From Planosporangium flavigriseum (lineage in GTDB: Bacteria > Actinomycetota > Actinomycetes > Mycobacteriales > Micromonosporaceae), in contig NZ_JAATVW010000003.1 in assembly GCF_011947225.1 (NCBI RefSeq), positions 310,001 to 374,000 of the forward strand: DNA of 64,000 nucleotides, written 5' to 3'. Of the stretch, positions 50,566-58,700 are shown in pieces. Both the position numbers and the translations under genes were made by a program. The first letter of the stretch is position 1, and each line of letters opens with the position of its first letter. The notes below the pieces were generated by a model. It was given only the letters and a program-made list of their open reading frames with translations, made no database searches and was not told where the DNA came from.

Positions 50566-50991
50566 TTACCGGGCCCCCGCCGACCGTATCGGCGAGCGGC
50601 GCGCATCCGTCCACCGCTCGTCGACATCGACGATCTCGTGTCCGAGCGGGAACAGCGACACGGGTACGAGCTTGAGGTTGGCGATCGCCAGCGGGATGCC
50701 GATGATCGTGATCGCCTGCGCGATGGCGGTCAGAATGTGGCCGAGCGCGAGCCACCAGCCGGCGACGAGGAACCAGATCACGTTGCCGAGGGCCGAGGCG
50801 ACGCCCGCGCTCCGCTTCGGCACCACCGTGCGCCCGAACGGCCACAGCGCGTAGTTGGCCATCCGGAACGACGCGAGGCCGAACGGGATCGTGACGATCA
50901 GCAGGAAGCAGATCAGCCCGGCGACCGCGTACCCGAGGGCGAGCAGCAGGCCACCGAAGATCAGCCAGAGGATGTTCAGAACGAACCGCAC
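50566..50991 (-). CDS. YccF-family membrane protein
   Basis: 141 aa from a GTG start. Two YccF repeats, each with ITIP/IIGIP-F-G-type turns: LNILWLIFGGLLLALGYAVAG, IVTIPFGLASFRMANYALWPFG, then GNVIWFLVAGWWLALGHI and ITIIGIPLAIANLKLVPVSLFPLG. Four membrane helices; function unknown. CACTAT 6 nt before the start with no SD suggests leaderless translation. Confidence 0.9.
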   Translation of the reverse strand: MRFVLNILWLIFGGLLLALGYAVAGLICFLLIVTIPFGLASFRMANYALWPFGRTVVPKRSAGVASALGNVIWFLVAGWWLALGHILTAIAQAITIIGIPLAIANLKLVPVSLFPLGHEIVDVDERWTDARRSPIRSAGAR

Positions 50992-51013
50992 ACCTCAATA
51001 GTGCGCGGCGGAC

Positions 51014-51850
51014 TCAAATCGCCCGGGCCGCGTACCTTCCGTCGGTGACCGTGACCGCCAGTGGCAGCCCGAACGTCTTCGACAGGTTCTCCGCGGTCAG
51101 GGTGTCGCGCAGCAGGCCCGCCGCGACGACACCGCCCTCACGTACCAGCAGCGCGTGCGTGAAGCCCGGCGGGATCTCCTCGACGTGGTGGGTCACCAGC
51201 ACCATGGCCGGCGCGTCCGGGTCCTGCGCCAACTCGCCGAGCCGGCGTACCAGGTCCTCCCGGCCGCCCAGGTCGAGCCCTGCCGCCGGCTCGTCGAGCA
51301 GCAGCAGTTCCGGGTCGGTCATCAGGGCCCGCGCGATCTGGGTCCGCTTGCGCTCACCCTCGCTCAGGGTCCCGTACGCGCGGTCGGCCAGCGCCGCCAT
51401 GCCCAGCTGCGACAGCAGCGCGTCGGCCCGCGCCACGTCCATCCGGTCGTAGCTCTCCCGCCACCGGCCCAGCACCGAGTACGACGCGGTCACCACGACG
51501 TTGCGTACGGTCTCGTCCGGCGGGATGCGCTCGGCGACCGTGGCGCTGGCCAGGCCGATCCGGGTACGCAACTCGTGGAGGTCGACCCGGCCGAGCCGCT
51601 CCCCCAGCACGTGCACGGTGCCCTGGGTCGGGTGCAGCCGCGCGGACGCCAGGCTGAGCAGTGTCGTCTTCCCGGCGCCGTTGGGGCCGAGCACCACCCA
51701 GCGCTCGTCGAGTTCGACGCGCCAGTTGACGTCCCGTACGAGATAGGTGTTTCCCCGCCGCACGCTCACCGAGTCGACGGCGATCACGATGTCCTGGTCC
51801 ACGGGTGCCGGTGCTGTCACGGGCTGAGCAGGCGCAAACACGCCGCCCAT
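51014..51850 (-). CDS. ABC transporter ATP-binding protein
   Basis: 278 aa. Walker A GPNGAGKTTLL, Q-loop region, ABC signature TLSEGERKRTQIARAL, Walker B LLLLDEPAAGLD, H-loop VLVTHHVEEIP. Best fits soluble or ModF/iron-type ATPases without a covalently linked membrane domain; no permease gene is adjacent. It starts 26 bp after the ROK-repressor stop on the same strand, so the two may be co-transcribed. The first 20 Pro/Ala-rich residues may not be translated. Confidence 0.88.
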   Translation of the reverse strand: MGGVFAPAQPVTAPAPVDQDIVIAVDSVSVRRGNTYLVRDVNWRVELDERWVVLGPNGAGKTTLLSLASARLHPTQGTVHVLGERLGRVDLHELRTRIGLASATVAERIPPDETVRNVVVTASYSVLGRWRESYDRMDVARADALLSQLGMAALADRAYGTLSEGERKRTQIARALMTDPELLLLDEPAAGLDLGGREDLVRRLGELAQDPDAPAMVLVTHHVEEIPPGFTHALLVREGGVVAAGLLRDTLTAENLSKTFGLPLAVTVTDGRYAARAI

Positions 51851-51876
51851 CCAATCACGCCGCCGATCCGCGGGTG

Positions 51877-53058
51877 TCAGGAGCCGTTGATGGTCGAGCC
51901 GAAGACCTCTTCGCGTACGGCCTCCAGCCCGGTCAGCAGCGCCCCGTTGAGCACCGGCTCGCCACCCACCTCGGTGCTCACCACCCGCGGCGAGGCGAGC
52001 GAGATCGCGGCGACCTCGTGCTGCACCCGCTGGGCCAGCGCCGCGCTGCCGGCCTGGCCGATGTCACCGGCGAGGACGACCAGCGCCGGGTCGAGGACGA
52101 CACCGACAGCGGCGACCCCGAGCGCGATCCGGCGGGCGATCTCGTCGAGGACCGGACCGCCGCGGGTGCCCGCGGCGATCGCGGCGCGTACCGCGTCCGC
52201 GCCGCTGGAGGCCTTGAACCCGTGCTCGCGGGCTACCGCACGGACCGCGTCGGCGCCGATGAGCTGCTGGAACGAGCCCTTGGACCGCCGGGAGACGTCG
52301 CGCGGCACCTCCGAGCCCGGCACCGGCAGGTATCCGATCTCGCCCGCGGCGCCGGTCGCGCCACGGTGCAGGCGGCCACCGAGGACCACCGCGAGGCCGA
52401 CCCCCCGGCCGATCCAGACGAGCACGAAGTCGGAGACGCCGGCGGCGGCGCCGGTGTGCTGCTCGGCGATGGCGGCGAGGTTGACGTCGTTCTCGAACAC
52501 GACCGGGCGATCGAGGTCCTCGCGGAGCGCCGCGAGCAGGCCCCGGTGCCACTTCGGCAGGTCCCAGGCGAACGAGATCTCGCCGGACCGCGGGTCGACC
52601 AGGCCCGGGGTACCGAGAACGATGCGGCGTACCCGCTCCAGCGGCGCTCCGGCGGCCTCGGCTGCCTGGACGACGGCGGAGTGCACGACGCGTACCGGGT
52701 CGTCGGCGTCCCCGATCTCGACGTCCACCCGGCCGGCGACCGTCCCGGTGATGTCGGCGGCGGCGGCGACCACGTGCTGCGGCCCGACCTCGACCCCGAC
52801 GACGTACGCGGTGGCCGGTACGACCGCGTACATCTGGGCATTGGGGCCGCGTCCGCCGGCGAGCTCGCCCACGCGGGTGACGAGACCGCGCTCCTCTAGC
52901 CGTTCGACCAACTGCGAGGCAGTGACCTTGGACAATCCGGTGAGCTCCCCCAGTTGCGCGCGCGTGAGCGGGCCCTTGGCGAGCAACAGCTCAAGGGCTG
53001 CGCGGTCGTTGAGGGCGCGCAGCAGGCGGGGCGTACCGGGGATAGGAGCTCGACTCAT
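51877..53058 (-). CDS. ROK-family transcriptional repressor
   Basis: 393 aa. N-terminal winged helix (about 10-70: PLTRAQLGELTGLSKVTASQL, recognition helix) followed by a sugar-kinase-like ROK domain with ENDVNLAAIAEQ and GRGVGLAVVLGGRLHRGATGAAGEIG. The usual ROK zinc cluster (CGxxGCxE) is absent after GEIGYLPVPG, so it may not bind zinc. Likely sensor of GlcNAc-type or other sugars. Divergent from the NagZ-like gene, with an AT-rich palindromic intergenic region between them. Confidence 0.9.
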   Translation of the reverse strand: MSRAPIPGTPRLLRALNDRAALELLLAKGPLTRAQLGELTGLSKVTASQLVERLEERGLVTRVGELAGGRGPNAQMYAVVPATAYVVGVEVGPQHVVAAAADITGTVAGRVDVEIGDADDPVRVVHSAVVQAAEAAGAPLERVRRIVLGTPGLVDPRSGEISFAWDLPKWHRGLLAALREDLDRPVVFENDVNLAAIAEQHTGAAAGVSDFVLVWIGRGVGLAVVLGGRLHRGATGAAGEIGYLPVPGSEVPRDVSRRSKGSFQQLIGADAVRAVAREHGFKASSGADAVRAAIAAGTRGGPVLDEIARRIALGVAAVGVVLDPALVVLAGDIGQAGSAALAQRVQHEVAAISLASPRVVSTEVGGEPVLNGALLTGLEAVREEVFGSTINGS

Positions 53059-53070
53059 GGGATAACGACC

Positions 53071-53120
53071 TTAAATGCTTAACAAGCTTTACTAATCACT
53101 GTGATCAGCTTAAGAATAGA
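53071..53120. promoter_or_regulatory. AT-rich operator/promoter region between the ROK and NagZ genes
   Basis: A markedly AT-rich 50 bp in a very GC-rich region. Plus-strand promoter TTTACT (53088-53093), 17-bp spacer, TAAGAA (53111-53116), reading toward the hexosaminidase gene. ATCAC-T-GTGAT (53095-53105) lies inside the spacer, and partial repeats of GCTTAA flank it, suitable for binding by the divergent ROK repressor. Confidence 0.55.
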
Positions 53121-53189
53121 GTTAGCGTACGGGCTGGCATCCGAGCCCGGACACCTCGGTGCAGGGGTCGGATCAGCGAGGGAGAGATC

Positions 53190-54629
53190 GTGGCGATTGA
53201 TGCCGGTCTGCGACGGCTCGCCCTGCGAACCCTCCTTGCGTCGTTCCCCGGCCCCAGCGCTCCGGATTGGGCCACCGACCTGATCTCCGACGGGCTCGCC
53301 GGCCACGTGCTGTTCGGGTTCAACGTCGTCGACCACCCGCAACTCGCCGCACTCACGGCCGGTCTGCGCGCGGCCCGGGCCGACGTACTGATCGGCATCG
53401 ACGAGGAGGGCGGCGACGTCACCCGGCTCGCCCATGCCGGCGGCAGCCCGTACCCCGGCAACGCCGCGCTCGGAATGGTCGACGACACCGACCTCACCCG
53501 GCGCATCTACCGCGCCATCGGCGCCGAACTCGCCTCCCTGAGCATCGACCTCGACATCGCGCCGGACGTCGACGTCAACACCGACGACGACAACCCCGTC
53601 ATCGGTACCCGCAGTTTCGGCGCCGACCCGGCTCGCGTCGCTGCGCACGCCGCGGCGGCCGTCACCGGACTGCAGGAGGTCGGCGTCGCGGCGTGCGCCA
53701 AACACTTCCCCGGTCACGGCGCGACCGTCACCGACTCCCACCTCGAGTTACCGGTGGTAGACGCGCCCGTCGGGGTTTTGCGCACCCGGGAGCTCCCGCC
53801 GTTCGTCGCGGCGGTCTCCGCCGGAGTACGAACGATCATGACCGCGCACATCCGGGTGCCCGCGCTGACCGGGGCGCTGCCTGCCACCTTCAGCCAGCCG
53901 GCCCTGGTCGACCTGCTGCGCCGGGAGATCGGCTTCGCCGGGGTGGTGATCAGCGACGCGCTGGAGATGCGCGGCTCGGTCGACTACGCCGGCAGCATCC
54001 CGCAGGCGGCCGCGCTGGCCCTCGCCGCCGGCTGTGACCTGCTCTGCATCGGCGCCCGCGTGGATCTTGACTTGGTCGAGGGTGTCGCCGCCGAGATCGT
54101 GACGGCCATCGGCGACGGTCGGCTGCCGCTCACCCGCGTCGAGGAGGCCGCCGAGCGGGTCGCGGCGCTGGCCGCGTGGGCGCGGCCCGTCCCGGGCTCC
54201 GTCGACCCGGACATCGGCTACCCGGCCGCCCTGGGAGCCGTACGGGTCGAGGGCTCACTCGACGGCCTCGGCGCTCCCCTGGTCGTCCAACTGGAAGCCG
54301 CGTCGTCCGCCGCGATCGGCCACGTGCCGTGGGGCCTCGGCCCGCACCTGGACTCCACGGAACAGATCCGGGCGACGCCGGCCCAGTGCGATGCGGTGAG
54401 CCTGACGCGGCGGGCCGGGGACCGGTCGATCGTGTTCGTCGGGCGGAACCTGCACCGGCTGCCCGGCGCGCCCGCCCTCATCGAGTCCGTGGCCGCCATG
54501 GCTCCCGTGATCGTGGTCGAGATGGGCTGGCCGTCGAAGTGGCGCCCTCGCAGCGCACGAGCGTTCGTGACGACGCACGGCGCGAGTCGCGCCAACGGCC
54601 GCGCCGCCGCCCGCACCCTCTTCCCCTGA
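53190..54629 (+). CDS. Beta-N-acetylhexosaminidase (GH3, NagZ-like)
   Basis: 479 aa from GTG 53190 (GGGAG upstream). GH3 barrel with IGIDEEGGDVTRL, SIDLDIAPDVDVN, NPVIGTRSFGADP, the catalytic His loop KHFPGHGATVTDSHLELP and nucleophile VISDALEMRG (Asp), then a C-terminal alpha/beta domain. No signal peptide is visible, so it acts in the cytoplasm, as in muropeptide or chitooligosaccharide recycling. Probably controlled by the divergent ROK repressor. Ends in a convergent region with a strong palindrome. Confidence 0.92.
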   Translation: MAIDAGLRRLALRTLLASFPGPSAPDWATDLISDGLAGHVLFGFNVVDHPQLAALTAGLRAARADVLIGIDEEGGDVTRLAHAGGSPYPGNAALGMVDDTDLTRRIYRAIGAELASLSIDLDIAPDVDVNTDDDNPVIGTRSFGADPARVAAHAAAAVTGLQEVGVAACAKHFPGHGATVTDSHLELPVVDAPVGVLRTRELPPFVAAVSAGVRTIMTAHIRVPALTGALPATFSQPALVDLLRREIGFAGVVISDALEMRGSVDYAGSIPQAAALALAAGCDLLCIGARVDLDLVEGVAAEIVTAIGDGRLPLTRVEEAAERVAALAAWARPVPGSVDPDIGYPAALGAVRVEGSLDGLGAPLVVQLEAASSAAIGHVPWGLGPHLDSTEQIRATPAQCDAVSLTRRAGDRSIVFVGRNLHRLPGAPALIESVAAMAPVIVVEMGWPSKWRPRSARAFVTTHGASRANGRAAARTLFP

Positions 54630-54637
54630 CCCCCCCT

Positions 54638-54697
54638 CCTCATGATCATGAAGGATTCGGGGTGCTGGGACGCCCCGAATCCTTCATGATCATGAGG
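54638..54697. repeat. 25-bp palindrome overlapping the end of the AbiEi/DUF559-like gene
   Basis: Perfect 25-bp arms CCTCATGATCATGAAGGATT... (54638-54662 with 54673-54697) and a 10-nt loop. It follows the NagZ-like stop by 8 bp and overlaps the last 16 codons of the convergent gene. Near-identical in theme to 55683-55736 (CATGATCxTGAAxGATTCGGG). Confidence 0.85.
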
Positions 54698-55617
54698 CAA
54701 GCTGGACCGCACCGGCGTCCCACGCCGCGCCAGCCGGCCAACCGGAGCACCGTCGCCACCTGTGCTGCCACCGCACACGGCTGCCCGGTGACATCGGCCC
54801 AGCCGTACCGCAGCACCCGCCTTCCATCTACGACCGAGGCGTTGTCCCGGCGCAGGTCGCGCCACCTCGCCTCGTCGGGGTGAGCCGACCGGCCATCCAA
54901 CTCCACGACCACACCGAACTCGACGTATCGCACATCGTCGTAGAACCGGCCGCCGACGCGACCAACCGTGTGCTGGCGGCTCCCGCGGGGCAGACCATGC
55001 GCCCGCTCGACATCACGCAGGTATCGCAGTTCGAGAGGCGACTGGGCGCCGTCGGCTACATCGTTCACCGCGGCAAGCAACTCCGTCCTCCAACGCACCT
55101 TCTTCCGCACGTCAATTGCCGCAGCGATCCGGTCCGGCCGAGTGACTCGACGTCCACATGCGCGAGTGACCCAGCCGAGCGCGTCGCTCAACCGATCGCT
55201 GCTCTGTGTCAGGTCGACCACGGTCTCCTCGATTCGCGTCTGCGGCGGTAGACGCGTCGGATGGCGTGCCGACTCAGCACGGATTGAGTTGTGCAACTCG
55301 AGTCCGGAGACGGCGGCCACCCGCCGATTCGGCGGAACGGTGACGTGGAATGGACTCTGCGGCCCGTCAACCAGACCAATGACCTCAGCAGCCGATTGGT
55401 GGCTGAGAACGGCACCAGGGCCAGCACAGAGCACGGCCGCCCACAGTAGACAATCGCGTGGCGGTGTGCCGCTGAACGTCGCGTAGACGGTGCGGAAAAG
55501 CCTCTGCCACCGCTGCGCGCGAAGCTGAGCCTTGATGTGGTCAAGCGTCAAACCACAGTCAATCACCTGCTGGCGCGTCAGCGCACCACACTGGCGTTCC
55601 ATAATCTCGTCGAGCAC
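54646..55617 (-). CDS. AbiEi-like winged helix plus DUF559/Vsr-like nuclease-fold protein
   Basis: 323 aa from GTG 55617. N-terminal region (about 5-60) resembles the AbiEi antitoxin winged helix (GALTRQQVIDCGLTLDHIKAQ). The C-terminal part (about 190-285) resembles DUF559 restriction-endonuclease folds: SPLELRYLRDVERAHGLP, YVEFGVVVELDGRSAH (PD-(D/E)xK-like acidic residues D227/D228, E239, D241) and RYGWADVTGQP. Such stand-alone fusions are common in actinobacteria and of unknown function; no AbiEii toxin is adjacent. The last 16 codons lie inside a palindromic repeat. Confidence 0.8.
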   Translation of the reverse strand: MLDEIMERQCGALTRQQVIDCGLTLDHIKAQLRAQRWQRLFRTVYATFSGTPPRDCLLWAAVLCAGPGAVLSHQSAAEVIGLVDGPQSPFHVTVPPNRRVAAVSGLELHNSIRAESARHPTRLPPQTRIEETVVDLTQSSDRLSDALGWVTRACGRRVTRPDRIAAAIDVRKKVRWRTELLAAVNDVADGAQSPLELRYLRDVERAHGLPRGSRQHTVGRVGGRFYDDVRYVEFGVVVELDGRSAHPDEARWRDLRRDNASVVDGRRVLRYGWADVTGQPCAVAAQVATVLRLAGWRGVGRRCGPACLMIMKDSGRPSTPNPS

Positions 55618-55682
55618 GCGGTACAGGCTGCTGGAACCGGCCGGCTCCCCGCTGCCCCTGTGGACAGCTCATCCACAGCCTC

Positions 55683-55736
55683 CATGATCCTGAAAGATTC
55701 GGGGCGCTGGAGCGCCCCGAATCTTTCAGGATCATG
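55683..55736 (-). terminator. 26-bp perfect palindrome after the glutamate dehydrogenase gene
   Basis: Arms CATGATCCTGAAAGATTCGG... (55683-55708 with 55711-55736), 2-nt loop GG, no mismatch. Begins 14 bp after the glutamate dehydrogenase stop. Sequence sibling of the 54638 element. Confidence 0.85.
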
Positions 55737-55749
55737 AGGACGACCGCCG

Positions 55750-58700
55750 CTACGCTGCGGTGGTGCGCACCAGCGTGCGGATCTGGCGGAGGAGCACCGA
55801 CAGCGCCGCCAGGTCGGCCCCGGTCTCGTCGAACTCGACCATCGCCTTGTCGATGCGGGCGATCGACGCCGTGTTGGCCTGCTCCCACTCCAGCACCCGC
55901 TTCTCGGCGTCGCCACCACTCGGCGTGGCAGCGAGCACCTCAGCGGTCAGCCCGGCCAGGGCGGCGTACAGGTCGTACCGCAGCGCCATCCGCGCCATGG
56001 TCTGCCAGCGATCCTCCCGCGGCAGCGCCGAGATCTTCGACAGCAGCGGGTCGACGCGCAACCGCTCGGAGAGCGCGAAGTACACGCCCGCCACCTCGTC
56101 GATCGAGCAGCCCGTCGTGTGCGTCGTCTCCACGATGTCGAGCAGGCCGAACGAGTAGAACAGGCGGGTCGCGTGCTCGGCGACCGCCTCAGGCAGGCCG
56201 AGCTTGACCATGGACTCGACGTTGGTGCGCAGCGCGCGGCGCTCGAGGCCCCGGAACAGCGTGCCCATCTTGGGCAGCAGCGCCGTGACGCCGGGCCGGA
56301 AGCGCGCGATCTCCGCGGGCACGTCCAGCGGTGAGCGGCGGTTGGACACGAGCCACCGTACGGCCCGGTCGAGCAGCCGGCGCATCTCCAGGTACACGGC
56401 GGTCTGCGCCTCGGTGTGCACCTGGTTGTCGAGCGACTCGACCGCTTCCCACACGCCACGCAGCCCGAACACCTCACGGACCACCACGTACGCCCGCAGG
56501 ACGTCCGCCGCGCTCGCTCCGGTCTCCTCCATGGCACGGAAGGCGAACGACGTACCCCCGCGGTTGACCGCCTCGTTGACCAGCTGCGTCACCACGATCT
56601 CGCGGCGCAGCGGGTGCGCACGCATCTGGTCGGCGTACCGCTCGCGAAGCGGTGTCGGGAAGTAGTCGACGAGCACCTCGCCGGTCCACTCCTCGTCCGG
56701 CAGGGCCGAGTCGCGCAGCTCGTGTTCGAGGGCGATCTTCGTGTACGACAGCAGCACCGCGAACTCGGGCGTGGTCAGCCCGATCCCCTCGGCCGCCCGG
56801 GCGGCCATCTCGTCGTCACCGGGCAGCGCCTCCAGCTCCCGGTTGAGCTGCCCGCGCTGCTCCAGGTCGGCGATCATGCGACGGTGCACGGGCAGCAGCG
56901 ACCGGCTCTGGACGCGGGCGTTGCCCAGCGCGCACGCCTGGGCGTAGTTGTCGCGCAGGACCAGCTCGCCGACCTCGTCGGTCATCTCCGCCAGCAGAAC
57001 GTTGCGCTGCTCGAAGTCGAGGTCCACCGCCCCGAGCAGGATCTTGATGTTGACCTCGTGGTCGGAGCAGTCCACCCCGGCCGAGTTGTCGATGAAGTCG
57101 GTGTAGATGTAGCCACCGCGACTCGCGAACTCGACCCGGCCGCGCTGGGTGAGCCCGAGGTTGCCGCCCTCGCCGACGACCTTGCACCGCAGGTCACGGC
57201 CGTTGACACGGACCGGGTCGTTGGTTTTGTCGCCGACTTCGGCGTGCGACTCGGAGCTTGCCTTCACGTACGTGCCGATGCCACCGTTCCACAGTAGGTC
57301 GACCGGGGCCTTCAAAATCGCCTTGATCAGGTCCACCGGGGACAGTGAGGTCACGCCAGAGTCGAGACCGAGCGCCTCACCCATCTCCGGGGAGACCGGG
57401 ATCGACTTCGCGGTACGCGGCCAGACGCCACCGCCCTTGGAGATCCGGGACGTGTCGTAGTCGGCCCAGGACGAGCGGGGCAGCTCGAAGAGCCGGCGGC
57501 GCTCCTCATCCGACGACGCCGCGTCGGGAGCCGGGTCCACGAAGATGTGCCGGTGGTCGAACGCGGCGACCAGCCGGATGTGCTCGGAGAGCAGCATCCC
57601 GTTGCCGAAGACGTCGCCGGACATGTCGCCGACCCCGACGACGGTGAAGTCCTCGTTCTGGATGTCGCGGCCGAGCTCCCGGAAGTGCCGCTTGACCGAC
57701 TCCCACGCGCCGCGGGCGGTGATGCCCATCTTCTTGTGGTCGTAGCCGGCCGAGCCGCCGGAGGCGAACGCGTCGCCCATCCAGAAGCCGCGCTCGAGCG
57801 AGATCTCGTTGGCGATGTCGGAGAAGCTCGCCGTGCCCTTGTCCGCAGCCACGACCAGGTACGGGTCATCGTCGTCGTAGCGCACCACCTCGGCGGGTGG
57901 GACGACCGTGGCGCCGTCGAGGTTGTCGGTGACGTCGAGCATCGCCGAGATGAACAGCTTGTAGCACTCGACGCCCTCGGCCTGGTAGGCCTCGCGGTCG
58001 GCGCTGGTCTCCGGCGCCCGCGCGGTGCCGCCCGCGGACGGCACCGCGCGCTTGAGCACGAAGCCGCCCTTCGCTCCGGTCGGCACGATCACCGCGTTCT
58101 TGACCATCTGCGCCTTGACCAGGCCCAGGATCTCGGTCCGGAAGTCCTCGCGCCGGTCCGACCAGCGCAAACCGCCACGCGCCACGTCGCCGAAGCGCAG
58201 GTGCACGCCCTCGAAGCGCGGCGAGTACACGAAGATCTCGTACTTGGGTCGGGGCTCCGGCAGGTCCGGCACCCGCTTCGGGTCGAGCTTGAAGGCGACG
58301 TACGACTTGGGCCGCCCGCCGCTGCGCTGGAAGAACGACGTACGCAGGGTCGCCGCGATCAGGTTGAGGTAGGCGCGCAGGATCCGGTCCTGGTCGAGGC
58401 TGGTCACCGCGTCGAGCTGGTTGTCCAGCGCCTCGGTGAGCTGCCGCGCCTGCGCGGCCCGGTCTTCCTCGGACAGCGGCAGCCGCGGGTCGAACCGGGT
58501 CTCGAACAGCGCCACGAGCAGCGCCGCGATCCCCGGGTACTGCAGGAACGTCTCCTCCATGTACTCCTGCGAGTAGACCGTGCCGGCCTGGCGCAGGTAC
58601 TTGGTGTACGCGCGCAGCACCACCACCTGCCGCCAGGTCAGCCCGGCGGTGAGCACCAGCGCGTTGAATCCGTCGATCTCCGCCTCGCCGTGCCACACCG

